A DNA stretch of 64,000 bases from Allolobophora icterica (GCA_963556255.1 OY744611.1:32419103-32483102); one strand, 5' to 3'; positions 1 through 12,380 are shown, counted from the first letter of the stretch. Program-made: numbers and translations. The notes: generated by a model not told the origin, from the sequence alone.

Positions 1-141
1 GAAAGGACTGTTGCTTACATGCTGTGTGCATTATGAGAACAATGCAATTTGCGAAATCATTATATAGAAAATCATGTTTTAATTCATGTTTTCCTAAAAG
101 GTTTGTTGATAGTTACATCACTGTTACGGTGTGTCTTCCAG

Positions 142-307
142 CCGTGATCGAGGGTCGATTGTTCTGGCAACTAAGGTGTTTTTTCCTTGTCGTGAAGGAA
201 CTGATGTCTCGATGCCCAATGCCAGAGGACTCAGTCGTGGCTCAATCATGCACAACGTTGAGCAAAGCCTTCGTAGACTCAAGACAGACTATATCGACCT
301 CTACTAT
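142..307 (+). CDS. AKR A exon 3
   Basis: The acceptor is TTCCAG and the donor GTTAGT. The exon carries the catalytic Lys (ATK) and ends LYY just before the catalytic His of exon 4. It is 166 nt, against 163 nt in B, C and D. Confidence 0.9.
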
Positions 308-1339
308 GTTAGTTCATTAGTATACTATCAGTGTTTAATCTAGACGTCTTTGGGGAGTTGGGGGAAGTGTCCCCCAGGATTTAAGTTTCCCCGCCCAGAG
401 ATCAGCAGGTCAGCAATATTGTAAGGTAGAGACCTTTTGGGGGGAATCCCCCCAGGATACATGTTGCGGCCCCCCAGAGAGGAGTAAACGAGGAGTAATA
501 TATGAATAAAATAACAGAAGAAGATATATGAAAGTTTTTGAGAGATGAATTCCTAAAAAAGGTCGTCAAAGGTTTAAGTGTCCGAAAAAGTAAGGAAAGT
601 GGGATGAATGACTAAAAAAGTCATCAAAGTTTTAATTTTTCTGGACGTGGGAAACAAATTTCCCAAAAAAGGTCGCCCTTGTTGGTCCCCCGAGAAACTT
701 TGTTTCCCCCCTCAGAACAGGGGGACTAGATTAAACACTGATTATAATAAAATACAATATTCCTTTATTCGATATACAATGTCAAAGGCGCAGCATGTGA
801 CATATGAATGTAAGCGTTAATAAGGTATGCCAAACACTGGACTACTAAATTTAGCATTCTTGAGATGAGTCCAGTATGCTAAACATAGCATGGGCTCAAC
901 AGATAATGAAGTCGAGTCCAGTAAAGCTTTGCAGGTCATTGTGAAAACGCAGTCCTGTGGGAAGGGTCATCACTTCTGAGGGACTCTGACTTCTGCGGTC
1001 GGGTAGCAGAAAACCAGAACAGACCTCGGTTACGACCATCATCTAAAAATCAAATACAAGTGCCACAGACTTCAGCGAGGTCTGGATATTGTCCTTTCTC
1101 TGTTCCTGGATCCATGCACTGCATGGAACAGTGTTCCCGACTATGAGAGGAATGCGCAATCTTTGCAGACATTCAAATCACAGCTCTTTTTAAAGTGTCA
1201 TTATGACTGTCATTGATTTTTGAACTCTTGTACAGCTCTCTTTCCTTCGGCCTCGGTTGTGTTACGGCGCTCTATAAATCGTCTTATATTAGTTTTATTA
1301 AAAATATTAAAAATATTATTATTATTATTATTATTATTA

Positions 1340-1379
<40 letters not shown>

Positions 1380-1386
1380 ATTATTA

Positions 1387-1472
<86 letters not shown>

Positions 1473-1520
1473 GTCAAGGTTCTGTTCACTCATAAAATCG
1501 AGTTCCACGCCGCTGCCTCC

Positions 1521-1603
<83 letters not shown>

Positions 1604-4600
1604 GCTTCTATGTAGATAATGATACGGTAAATAGAAAACGACGCAAAGGCTCAATCAGAGGCAGTAATGGAAACAAGATGTTAACAAATTCATTTTCTTG
1701 GCCTCGTCGTATGGAGGTCGATGGTTTTAATTCTACCTCTTTATTTCGTTCTTGACTTTGGTTTGGATGTCACTCAGTTTTAATTTGAATGGAAATTTTT
1801 ACTTAATCAGGAGTCATGTCACATAGGCCTACCATTTTCATCTTCTAATTTTCTCACTGAAATACCGGCATTAGTAAACTAAATGCGTAATTATGTAAAG
1901 TTTCGGATGTCTCATAGTAGAACTTAATGTAGGAGGCGCTCACTTCCTACTTTAAGGAAATTTAGGTCCTTGAGCAAGATATGGATGATTGCCGAGGTCG
2001 TCCACATGGGGTTCGTGAATCGTATGGCTTGTTTACTTTCCAACTGATTTCAGTATCAAATTCTTATGCATGGTCATTTCTGTTGGCTCATGCAGACAAC
2101 TGCTGAATCACGGACACAGCATGACGCAACCGAGCAGCTTACCATGAAGCTGAAGTGCTATGATAAATTCTTCAACTTACTGGTTACTTACTTGTGCAGG
2201 GAGTTTATGTTAAATATGTAGCCCTATGCACTGGTATTACACAGGAATTTCGATGTCATCAACTGATGGAGCGTAGCCTAAAATTAGAGAATGATCACAT
2301 ATCTTACTTCCCTCTGTCGTTTATGTAAGACTTAACGTAGGCTACTCTTGATGTGATCATAATTGTAACTGACCATCAGTAGGTACAGTGTTCCTTTAAA
2401 ATTTCTCAAAAGCATTCCGCTTTGGGGTTAAAGTCATATACAAGAAAATTTGGGTGCAGCTTTGTTCCCTGTTGAAACACTGATATAATGAAGCCAATTA
2501 CCACACATTTTATGTATTTCAGATGCACCTCCATGACCAAGGAGTGAAGCTGGAGGAGACTTTGCGTGCGTTTAACGACCTGGTGCGATCTGGTAAGGTG
2601 AGCTATGTTGGATTGAGCAACTTCACTGGGAGCGTCTTGCAGAAAGTCATCGACTACAACCACTTCATGGGATTTAATGAATGTGCTACTTTGCAGGTGA
2701 GTTCAGTGTTGAGTTGCTAAGGTACACTGGTTGCTGAGGTGTTGTTCGACACCCAATTTTCATGGGCGCCCGCACTTTGGGGCAAGGGGGGCACTTGCCC
2801 CCCTGGATTTTGAATCAAAATATGTAAAATTAAGAATATTATTAATTTTAAATAAATAAATATAGTTATTCTGACATTTTGTGTGCTTGCTTGGTGACTT
2901 ATACAAAGGTGCTCTTGTACATTGAAGTAAAGACATCGGATCATAAGTTAAACAACATGACATTGATTAATTACAGCGTGTAGTGACGGCCGGTTTACCA
3001 CGGCCTTCTAGATGGCTCTATTTAGAAGGCCGTGGTTTGACACTGCTGACCCGAGAAACCGAGGCATAAAGGCTGACCATATAGCGGGGAAAGCCAACTC
3101 GACATCTGGTCCTAATATCAGGGGTCCATAGGTTACGGGGAGTGACTGAGAGCATAAGGGTATGCGTGTTTAAGCTGTTGGGAAGGAGAATGTTTGCACA
3201 TGACATTGTGTATACATGTATATATGGTACATCAATGACATACACATTTGGGGTTGAAATCCAGTTGGATATTTTGATACTTCAACAGACTTGGCATTAA
3301 TATGCTGATAAGATAGGACCAGTGGGGAGGGAAACAGTGTGGTGGCTCCTTTCTTTGTTCTCCGTTCTTTCCAAGTGACTACACTGGGCCAATTACAACG
3401 TGAACACAGGACCATGCGTGCCTGTAGTGACGTGCTATTGGAAGGAGAGTTGAATGCATATAGGCGATACACTATATTCACCATACCGTTGACTTGTTAC
3501 ATTTACTGTAAAAGTATTCTGTAACAGCGAAAGTCATTAATCTTTGCTGGAAGTCTCAACACCCGAACACCGGAGGGTTCATAGACATGATTTTTGGGCA
3601 CCATGCTTTGTGAAATTACCAGTACATTTAGGCTGCCGTATACAGCAACGTTTTTAATGGTGAGTTAAAATTTTCAGTAATGCACATCCTCTATTCACCA
3701 CTGAAATTTAGTTTAAAAAAACTCGAGTAAATTTTGTTTAGATTTATTCTTACGTTTCGTAGCTCTTTGTTTGCTTGACGAATTTGTGTCAGAAATTTAA
3801 AGAAAGAATTCAAATTTCCCGACAATTGCTTAAATGAATATCGGTAGAATGTCAAGAACTTAATTGCAATGGCCGAGATCAAAATACAGCCTAATTGGAA
3901 ATGGATAAATCTACTGTCTGCGCAAATGTTGAGTAAGACAGGGGCCTATCTAAATTAATTTATTTTTGAAACGAGCCTACACTCACGTATACAGTTCTAA
4001 CCTCTTCATGGTTGCAGTTATATATATAGAACCAAGTACGGACTATGTGGGACCTAGGTTGTGTGTGACAAGTAGGCCTACATATCCTAATTGTCATTGT
4101 AAGTGCTCATCTATACATTCGGGGGGGTCCATAGAGTAGTGGTAACATCACTGGCGTGAAGAGCAGTAGGTAGCGGGATCGCCTCCCGCAACCCTCCCAA
4201 AGGTCCACTCAGCCTATCGTTCGCGAGATGGCGGGTTGTTAAAATGAGATGTAGGCGGGTTGTTAAAATGAGATGTAGGACGTGATGGGCGCCTTGCATG
4301 GCTGCCGTATACAGTTAAATTCGACTCCTGTAATAAGTTGTGATCATCCGTTCATACTGATTTGTAATCATACTGCATAATTGTCAGTTTGAAATATTAA
4401 ACGAAGATTATTATTATTATTATTATTTTATTCAAGAAAACTCATTACAAGTGCTCCCAAACTGACTAAACAAGACCACAATTGAATAGATTGGTCTTCA
4501 ACCGCTTATGAAATATGGTATAGAAAGGAAGAGGGGACCATACGGGATATAAAAAGTAAAATGAGCCATTATAGAAAACAATTATTTTATGAAGAATATG

Positions 4601-7600
4601 GTGGACGAATTTGACAGTCGTTGGCTTCAGTTTCCTTTATATGTGCATATGTGTCGTTGTGCAGAGTCGGCAATCAGAGTCAACATAAGAGTTCATTACT
4701 TATGTTTTTTTATACTTAAACATATGCATAATGCACGTGATTACAGTGTACATTTTTCTGAATTACTGTCTACTATTATTATGTTGCAATGTTGATTTTC
4801 AACTATTACACAAATATATCTTTAAATCCGTGCTCTAAGCACTCATGAATAAGCTGGATCCTTTCTTTCAGCTTTACAATTTAAGCTCTCCAGAAATTTG
4901 GAGTTTACCATTAAGACTTCTTACAAAGTATGCCCATTAACGTTCGTCCATAGTTCCATATGGGCCCTCGTGGGTCCCACGTGGAAATATGGGCATGCCA
5001 ACAAGCTTTTTACTCCCTTCAAAATTTTTTGTTACTACATGGTTGTGCCCCCCTCTGCAAAAATTACTGCGGGCGCCCATGCCAATTTTTATCAATGCTG
5101 GGCTACACAATTAAAATAACTTCTGAGTAGTTAATGAGCTCTAAAAATTGTATGATTGAATGATTATTGAATGCATGATTGTTGAGTAATTGATTAAGTT
5201 ATAAGCTGAAGCCTGAAACAGTGAGTGAGTGAATATTTCTTTGACTGCTTCATTGACTGAAAGATTGTTGGCGTATCATTTGATCGTGTTTCCGTCTTTC
5301 AAATTCATACGCTACAAATTCATATGATACTGGCTATTCATTTAAGAGTTTTGGACCAAGATACAACAGATTTGTGATACATTGCTTCGGGTTTGAATGG
5401 AAGACTTTGAGCAATTTCCTAGGGTTTATTTCTGCCATAGCATTTAAATTGAGTAACTTTTACCTTCCAGCAACAATACAGTCTGGTGGGTCGTGAATCT
5501 GACATCGAAGTGGTTCCGACATGTCGTAGAGAAGGCATCAGTCTCATTCCTTACAGTCCGCTCAAAGGGTAGGCATCACAGGTCAACAAACCAGGCGCTC
5601 TGTTGGCTAGATTCTGTGCGCTACTGACCGAGTCAACGTGTCAGTCAGCCACCAATTCAACTTGTCAGCCAGGTTGTCAGTCATCATGTCCTTCGGTCTG
5701 TCAGCCACCCATTCGGACAGTTTAGCAGTCAGCCATTAAACCAGTCAATCAGCCAGCCATTCATATTGCTCCCGGTGTTTAATCAATGCTGGGCTACACT
5801 GTTGCGTCGGTGTTTAATGCACAAGGCATCAACCGATGGTAGGCCTACACCGAAACCAATTCGTAATCAGGACAATAACAAGAATATCACTCCGTAAGAC
5901 AGAGAGGCAGCCTATTGTAGATTGTTCCTTGGACTTCTCCTCTTGACCTAACTTGACCCAATTTATTTCTGACTGTCCCGTTTGATTTAATTGGCTCGCT
6001 TTTTCTTGGCATTCCTTTGTAACTTAGCATTCTTGCTGTAAGTTATTTACTTACCTTACTCCTTAATACTCCTGCGATTGGGAAAGCTGCAATGACTGGA
6101 CTGGAAAAGATATGGAAGGACAAGCATGTGAGCATAGATACAAAAAAAGGCTCGTGAGAGCTCTAATCTTTCCAACGGTTCTGTATGGTTGTGAGTCGTG
6201 GACAATGACAAAGAACATGGAGAAAAAGATCAATGCATGTGAAATGTGGAGTTGGAGAAAGATGTTGAGAATATCATGGACAGAGAAAAGGACAAACGAA
6301 TCAATACGACTGGAGATTGGTGTTGAGAATGAAGAGTCGTTAAAACAAAAGGCGACAAGATCGAAGCTAGGATTCTTTGGTCATGTTATGCGATCTGATG
6401 GGCTAGAAAAGGAAATGATGTTGGCCTGCGGTGAGGGAAAAAAAAGACGGGGTCGACCAAGGAAGAAATGGATGGATGAGATTCACGATGTAACTGGCAT
6501 GAACCTGGAAGAACAAAGGGACCTGACTTTGAAGAGGAAGCAATGGAGAATGTTCATCATGACGATCGCTAGAGCTCCAAGAGTTGACAGCACAGGGTGA
6601 CAAGGTGACTCCTTAATCTTTTATTACCGTATCATAGCTTGTGTTACCTTGCTAAGCAATTGCTCATATTAGCCTTGTCTTATAACACCTACCTTGTGTG
6701 GGCCTTAGTTTCCTACTATTCACTACATAGACTGCCCTCACTATAATTATATTTTGTATTTGGAAGTATATAGTAACTTCTGTTGCGTCGGTGTTTAATG
6801 CACATGGCATCAACCGATGGTAGGCCTACACCGAAACCAATTCGTAATCAGGACAATAACAAGAATATCACTCCGTAAGACAGAGAGGCAGCCTATTGCG
6901 GATAAACAAACTGAATGAGGTAAGTTTTAAGTTGAGAACGAATGACATAAGCGACTGAGCAGAGCTCACTGACACAGAGACAGAGTTCTAAGAAAGTGAG
7001 TCCAACAACCGGAAAAGCTCGTTTACCAGGGGCAGTTACAGTTTTAGGTTGGATCAAATAAAGATAATCGTTGAATAATGATAAGTCTGGGGGAAAAGAA
7101 CTGATTTTGAGTATTGTTGTAGGCTAGAATTCACAGTTTTATATATTATGAGCCCCAATTTGAAACGAATTCTTTATTCAACAGGAAGCCAATGCAAAGA
7201 TTTAAGCACAAAGGTCATATGTTCATATATGAATGTATAATTTACTGCTGTAGCAAAAGAGTTCTGAACTCTCTGCAGCTTCAGTACATTTTGCTTATTG
7301 ATACAAGTTAGAAGTGAATCACATATGCAGTTACCTAATCGACAAGCAATCAATTGATTTTGCCAGAGATGTCCACGCCTAATGATCATATATGATGACT
7401 TACAAATACTATACCTCACTTTATCTATTTTAATCTGTCCAGCCTTCCTTGCCATTTTTGCTTTCTTTTTAGAGGTTTATTGACGGGGAAATTCAAGCGT
7501 GACGATCACAGCACTTCTGCGACTATGTCCGGAACCCGTCTTGGCTGGATTGCCGAGAAACCATCGGAAAAAGGCATCCTTACAACTTCACACCTTGAGG

Positions 7601-9166
7601 AACTCCGGCATGATGAAAACTTTTGGAAACTGATGGACACACTTGAAAAGATTGGCAAACAGCATGGTATGTGCAGTAAATCCCCCACTACATGGCCAAA
7701 CTCTTCAACTGATTCAGATGCAGAAACATTTCCTCAAATCTTAACGTGCAATTTCTGAGTTCTTTTTGATTGCTATGTTCCAGAAGCCGTATGAAAGCTT
7801 TCGTGGGCACTTTTACAAAATAGCCAAATGCACAGCCTAAAAGAATCGAGAAGTGATGGTTGACCGGTTGCTTGCCATGTAGTGCTGTGTACTATACACA
7901 AAAGGCACCATATAAATACGCAACTAGGCCTACGTGACCTAAGTTGGTGGTTGGCTGCTTTGTAATATTTGAGTTGATTGTCAAACCAGTCAACCGCTGA
8001 AGTAACAGGTTCAGTCCACTTTCGTTGCTGTTTCTGAAATCGAAGCTGTACTGCATGTCTGGATAAGATTATCAACTTGCCTATCTTCCTCAAATACATT
8101 CTATATTATAGCTACCCAATTTGCAGCAGAGCTGCCCATGTTTCCCTACCTAACCATCTCACATCTTTGTGTTTCCTCAGTCTGGCTTGTTTTTTCTTCT
8201 AAAGGTAAGAGTCCGGGCCAAGTGTCACTTCGTTGGTTGCTGCAGAAGGACTTTATCCCATCCGTCATCATTGGAGCCAAGACGATTAAGCAGCTCGAAG
8301 AGAACATGGCTGCTGGAACTGGATGGAAGCTCACCGATGAAGAGGTAAATAGTCGTTTAATCATTAGTCTGTGGTAGGTGAGGTGCTGGACTATCAACCC
8401 AGAGGTCTGCGATCCAAATTATATCTTCCTGGATTAAATTTTTAGTGATTTATCCTCCACATGTAACGTCGAGTAAACTAGGGCATACCATGAGTACACT
8501 GACCGTCAGCAGTTGGTGGATATATACTGTTCGGCATTGTAGAGGGATGACGGACTAGTCTCTTCGCTTGCTTAGGGGATCCAACTGCCAAATTCAGTGA
8601 TGTAAACGGCATTATTATATTCTCCTCCTCAATTAAATTTGTTCTCTTTTACATGCAAATGGCTTAACTTAATTTTTCTCTGCCTCAATAGATGCATTTT
8701 CCCCATCTGATTTACACCTACAAATCGCGAAGATCTGGGCAGGTGTGACACATACATGCGATTTGTGGTGGAAGACTTTTCGGCAGATGTAAAATAAAGG
8801 AGGAATAAAATTATGTACATTTTATGTGAGATATTCTGATCTATTGGAGGAACCCCATTGGTACTACCGAAATACATGTATGTGGTACATTTTGAACCAC
8901 TGGGAATGACCTATGGACAGGAATTAAATATTATGTGGAATAACTATCCTCAGTGAAAGATACTGGAACCCATGGAAATATTACACGCTGTACTGTTTCA
9001 AGCCTGTTATCCTGCATTTCTCTGTGTGAATTGACGTAAAATTGAATGTTGTGTCTGCTGACAGATGAAGCACCTGGATGACGTTTCGAGCTTCGCTGGT
9101 CCGATTCCGAAATATCCTTACGACATGATTGATTTCTGGAATCAAATGTCAAATCGTCCTCGGTGA
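142..9166 (+). CDS. Aldo-keto reductase gene A (5' partial; exons 3-8)
   Basis: Spliced exons 142-307, 2523-2696, 5471-5568, 7473-7666, 8205-8344 and 9065-9166 give 290 residues plus stop after a split Ser codon. Exons 1-2 lie left of the window. The family performs NADPH-dependent carbonyl/aldehyde reduction in the cytosol. Visible marks are the catalytic Lys in IVLATK, the catalytic His at the second codon of exon 4 (MHLHD), the barrel motif YVGLSNF, the PYSPLKGGLLTGK segment and the cofactor-binding IIGAKT. The product resembles the YajO / aryl-alcohol dehydrogenase-like group, a subfamily call by inference. Exon 3 differs from the other copies: [12 protein letters not shown] replaces [11 protein letters not shown] and is one codon longer. 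Only the 8b-type last exon is present. All boundaries are GT-AG and no stop or frameshift is seen, so the gene looks functional. No AATAAA occurs at the site used by B; the matching position (about 9430) reads AATGAC. Confidence 0.9.
327..742. mobile_element. Small TIR element in intron 3 of gene A
   Basis: Inverted ends ATCAGTGTTTAATCTAG (327-343) and its complement (726-742) bound a 416-bp G-run-rich block absent from intron 3 of B and C. It has no coding capacity. Part of the interior resembles the interior of the 31186-31563 MITE (AATGACTAAAAAAGTCATCAA-like text). The target duplication is unclear. Confidence 0.55.
960..1312 (+). mobile_element. L2/CR1-like LINE 3' end, intron 3 of A
   Basis: Plus-strand reading gives a degraded reverse-transcriptase C-terminus ([20 protein letters not shown]), then a GGCGCTCTATAAATCG tail and an ATT microsatellite. 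Matching fragments sit in intron 3 of B, C and D, so the insertion predates the gene duplications. Confidence 0.75.
1315..1603 (+). repeat. (ATT)n microsatellite, two tracts
   Basis: Tracts at about 1315-1471 and 1520-1603 directly follow the LINE tail and probably grew from it. Poly-Ile and poly-Leu reading frames here are artefacts. From 1745 to 2522 only unremarkable intron is seen. Confidence 0.95.
2523..2696 (+). CDS. AKR A exon 4
   Basis: This 174-nt, phase-0 exon runs from MHLHDQG, with the catalytic His, to ECATLQ. The donor is GTGAGT. Confidence 0.93.
2998..3035 (+). repeat. 13-bp stem hairpin inside the hAT element
   Basis: CCACGGCCTTCTA pairs perfectly with TAGAAGGCCGTGG around a 12-nt loop. 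It could be a structured RNA or a remnant of nested TIRs. No RNA family is recognised. Confidence 0.5.
4100..4440 (+). mobile_element. tRNA-like SINE, degraded
   Basis: A head with TAGAGTAGTGGTAACAT resembles a polymerase III A box, followed by a CGGGATCGCCTCCCGC segment. A 24-bp direct duplication lies at 4231-4254/4255-4278 and the ending is an ATT tract. The family is uncertain. Confidence 0.45.
5471..5568 (+). CDS. AKR A exon 5
   Basis: This 98-nt exon runs from QQYSL to PYSPLK. The last two bases (GG) join exon 6 to complete PLKGGLLTGK. Confidence 0.93.
5800..5917 (+). repeat. 118-bp duplicate of 6781-6898
   Basis: By eye it is identical to 6781-6898 except for one base, and lies 981 bp upstream. 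It is an extra piece of the L2-like fragment and is absent at this place in gene B. Confidence 0.85.
6067..6607 (+). mobile_element. 5'-truncated LINE with RT C-terminus, intron 5 of A
   Basis: An open frame at 6112-6600 encodes the C-terminal part of an endonuclease/reverse-transcriptase polyprotein: [24 protein letters not shown] and [16 protein letters not shown] are family hallmarks. A 9-bp duplication ACTCCTTAA (6058-6066, 6608-6616) flanks it. The 3' end is GGTGACAAGGTG with no poly(A). It is absent from B and C. Confidence 0.85.
6781..7445 (-). mobile_element. L2-like LINE fragment, intron 5 of A
   Basis: The minus strand encodes an RT C-terminus ([13 protein letters not shown] and [10 protein letters not shown]). 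The equivalents in B (20850-21300) and C (48740-49230) occupy the same intron, so the insertion is older than the duplications. Confidence 0.75.
7473..7666 (+). CDS. AKR A exon 6
   Basis: This 194-nt exon encodes [17 protein letters not shown] through LEKIGKQH. The split Gly codon is completed by exon 7. Confidence 0.93.
8205..8344 (+). CDS. AKR A exon 7
   Basis: This 140-nt exon encodes [15 protein letters not shown] and the cofactor segment [14 protein letters not shown]. The acceptor is TCTAAAG. An upstream CCTCAG (about 8180) could also be used in frame here, but not in gene C. Confidence 0.9.
9065..9166 (+). CDS. AKR A exon 8 (8b type)
   Basis: This terminal exon encodes [20 protein letters not shown] and then [13 protein letters not shown] with stop TGA at 9164-9166. 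It matches B exon 8b. An 8a-type exon has been cleanly lost upstream of it. Confidence 0.92.
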   Translation: MKHLDDVSSFAGPIPKYPYDMIDFWNQMSNRPR

Positions 9167-9489
9167 TTCACTTCGACAGCAAGCTTAAGAATATCTTCTT
9201 AAATGGGCCTATTTGAGCATTAGAAAATATAATATTAGATTGCAATTAATTGAAATGCAAGAGACATAGTTTGGTCATTATTGTTTTCTGAACGTTGATT
9301 TTGCTTCGGTGACATCTAAAACATTTATCTATCAAGTGATGCTTCTTGACTTAATCGCTTTCATTCAGTAGGCCCTAATAGGTTCGTGGATCATTCATTT
9401 ACTTGCGAGTGCATTTATTTATTCGTTCAATGACCAAGCAGCAGTGCGTTAGCTTTTTTCCAACTGCATGGCCAGGTGAAGTTTTCTGC

Positions 9490-9990
9490 TGTTAGTTAAC
9501 TACTATGATTGCAATTGTTGTTGTAATAAAGCGCCGCTTCAACAATAAACTCATTAGTAGTGCTTCCTATACGAACCAGTGAAATCACTGTCAAATAGTC
9601 CAAACTTAAAACGCTTGCGAAACTATGAAAGGGACAAACTGAGGAGCTCAAGTCGCAGCTCTCGAAAATGCAATTCCAGCTGGTGGGTCCAACATATCCT
9701 ACATAGGCAAACTTCTGGCCTGGCGTAACAGTACGCATTTGAGGGAAAAACAAAAGTCCATGAGCAGCTGCCCGGAGGGTGCCACGACCCGGGATCGAGG
9801 AAACCCAAATGCAGAAATCCTTGCCATTTGGAGTTACAGTCAACAAGACAATTACGCACAAGTGTAAGGTTTTTGAATTTAATACGTTTCAGCATGGGAA
9901 GCCAGTGCAAAGAATCCTGCATAAAGGAAGCTATGCAGCAAAACCTAGAACACAAGGGTTCTCGGCAACTCCGGCTCCGGTAGAAGAAAA
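9490..9990 (-). mobile_element. L2-like LINE fragment 3' of gene A
   Basis: The minus strand reads SLHWLPMLKRIKFKNLTLV, TLRAAAHGLLFFP and PTSWN, an RT C-terminal end. Homologues lie at 24298-24690 and 52360-52830, each downstream of the last AKR exon. Confidence 0.75.
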
Positions 9991-9999
9991 ATGAGGCGA

Positions 10000-10925
10000 C
10001 CCTCTTCTTTACTACTCAGATGTAACGACGACAACCACCATCTCAACTGCAACTCTTCACCTTCGTCTGGCGCTCCCTTATATGCTATCCACGGGGACCG
10101 GAGCGGGGAGCGGAGACTCTACACCGCGGCTGCAGCCTTCAAAGAGCATGCCGGCGGCGGGAGGAACGTACTCTAGCAGGGGACCAACGGAGCTAGTGGG
10201 GACTCTATAGGAGACTCGACAGGGAGAATGGCGGAGGAATAGGGGGTTCAAACAACATTCAGCGATAGCCGTAATTCAAGGGGACGCCGCTTTCGCTCGG
10301 TCGACGACCGTGTGCGGTCGCCATGGCCACCAATTATTCGCCAGAAATGGTAAGGTGTCCATCTCGCTACAATTCGTCCCCCCCCCACCAGGGAATCGAA
10401 ATGTCCTCATTTCGCAGGCCGACATCCATCTAGCACATGGCAATATTAACAAAAATTGGCGGTTCTATCGCCAAATTAAGTATCAAATATACAGTTTGAA
10501 GGCATCACTCGATGGCCGACTTAAGTGTTCAAACGTGTCATGGACAGCGTCAAAACCAATTAATTCGGATGTATTTAGTCCACTACGCGAAGATGCACAG
10601 GTCACTTTGTCAGTTCCACATCAATGACTCACGACCAGATACCGCAATAGGAGAAATTAGTCACCATATCCTCATTTACACAGCCTCACAGCCATTCACA
10701 ACCTATCCCGCGGTCAGCTGCACGCGGTGTCGCCAATGTCAAGCAATCAACTATCCGCAAAGCTATGAGATATCAATAATTATCCAACTAAACACAGTAT
10801 TGGCAATCACCGAAAAGCATGATAACCAATTAATGAAAAATGTATTATCAAGCATCAATTAGTCTACTATGCGCATTTCCATGTGGTCTGTTCTAAAACT
10901 TCTGCTATTCATAACCTCTTGTGTA
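10000..10925. other. Duplicated spacer block, no gene seen
   Basis: Stretches match about 26480-27300 and in part 54780-54960 (landmarks: TCGACGACCG, GCAGGCCGACATCCATC). It is ordinary segmental-duplication DNA that gives an empty site (10508-10515) for the MITE at 26682. No supported coding sequence was found. Confidence 0.6.
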
Positions 10926-10928
10926 CAT

Positions 10929-11100
10929 AGTTCAAGTTCAAGTTTCAAGTTCAAGTTTTTTTTATTAAAACACAACACAATAAGATAATAACATACGTAC
11001 GGAAATATAATACAGTGTTTTAATGGGATGCCCCTAAGGGAGGGTCCCGCTAATTGGGGCACCCCAAGAATCACAGGCAGAACGGGTTTCATTTATATAT
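10929..11100 (-). mobile_element. Retroelement 3' end with TTCAAGT-type tail
   Basis: Tandem TTCAAGTTCAAG on the plus strand is the complement of an (ACTTGAA)n tail. The inserted block, up to about 11510, is missing from the matching spacer near 27310. Confidence 0.5.
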
Positions 11101-11749
11101 CGCACAGTGTGTTAGGACTTATACTACGACTTAACTAAGAACACGAATATTCAAAAACTATACCAGAATGAGAGAATCAGAAAAAACGTGTAACGCAATA
11201 GAAAGTGGTTATGAGTAGTTTAAAAGAGCAGGAAAGTAGATATGGGTTGTCACTGCAAGTTGTATTTGTGCCAGCTAAATTATGCTTATAATTATATCAA
11301 GTAACGCTAAGTCGGTGAACACGGAGATATAAGATCATGGGAGCCATAAAAAACCTCAATACCCCCAGTGAGAGGCTACAGTAGGTTAAGCAGTACGCGG
11401 GAGTATATGGCTTGTGTCTGTAATAGGGAGGTAGTTGTGGTTATTGTGAGAGTATAAGGTGAGATTTTAATGAGGATTTAAACCTACTGATAGGGCGGAC
11501 ATACGTATCAGATAACTACCATAATGTCACCATATCCACCTTACTTGCCTTGGTATTCATGAAGAAACATGATGCTAATGCTCAACTGTTTAGTGACTTT
11601 GATATGCACTTTGTGAGCTGATCTGTGACGGTTGTTATTTAATACTCTATGTTTCTTTTTCTTTTTGTTTCTCCTTTTTAGGGTTTATTGTCTAATAGTA
11701 GTTGTTCATGTAGTTGTGCATCGTGTAGTTGTCCATAACATAATTATTA

Positions 11750-12040
11750 GATAATGGCAAAATGGCGAATGGGTCTGTGTACATTCTTCGCCATTTCGGG
11801 CTCTTGTCTTGATACCGATGGGGTGTGAAGTTCCAGACACGGTCCCGAGTTGCAAACTGTGCTGAACGGGCACGCAGATCGTAGGTGTGCTTTAGCCGTG
11901 CGGACGCTGCTCGAAGACGCTAGGGCACCAGCTGGTACGCGGCTTCCATCCTGTCGACAAAGTCGCTAACGTAGCCAGAATACGTGGTCATGCTTCTGTC
12001 ATAGTCGAGAGGTCTCCCGTAACCATGGTCCGGAGGCGCA
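11750..12040 (-). pseudogene. Ty3/gypsy integrase C-terminal remnant
   Basis: The minus strand, allowing one in-frame stop, reads RMEAAYQLV, RLKHTYDLRARSAQFATRD and KWRRMYTDPFAI. This matches the linker and chromodomain-proximal end of Ty3/gypsy integrases. No LTRs or other domains are seen. Confidence 0.65.
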
Positions 12041-12380
12041 CTCTCACTATCATTTCTAATTTGCAGCGTCTCCAAACAATACTTTCCAAACTTTTATGCT
12101 ACTGCGCACAAATCAATGTCCAGTAGTGAAGTTGAGAACCACTGAATCAAAATTTTCATTCTGACTATACATTTTCTTTTCAGTGGGTCACATTAATTAT
12201 TATAACCGAGGACAATAATTTTAAAATGTAGAGTGTTAGCATCAGTGAAATAATGAGATCTCGTGGATTCATTATGGACATTAAAAGAATGTTGACCAAA
12301 TGACCAATATTTGCATTTGTCTGCACTTATGCAGCTATGCTTGTTCTATTATCTACTAATAAACCAATACAAACAATCTA

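Larger units (their letters stand above)
2761..5081. mobile_element. hAT-type non-autonomous transposon, 2.3 kb, intron 4 of A
   Basis: TIR CATGGGCGCCCGCA at 2761 and its complement ending at 5081 are flanked by the perfect 8-bp duplication CCAATTTT (2753-2760, 5082-5089). Gene B intron 4 has the empty site, with one CCAATTTT at 19168-19175. No transposase coding is visible. The interior holds a hairpin (2998-3035) and a tRNA-like SINE (about 4100-4440). Confidence 0.85.

Noticed and set aside
1213..1755. Poly-Ile/poly-Leu open frame
   Set aside because: Produced by ATT repeats. Similar frames at 39048-39333, 42828-43074 and 43105-43287 are also microsatellite artefacts.
7774..8099. Minus-strand ORF in intron 6 of A
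   Set aside because: Its DNA is homologous intron shared with B and C (near 21890-22200 and 49700-50000), where the frame is not kept.
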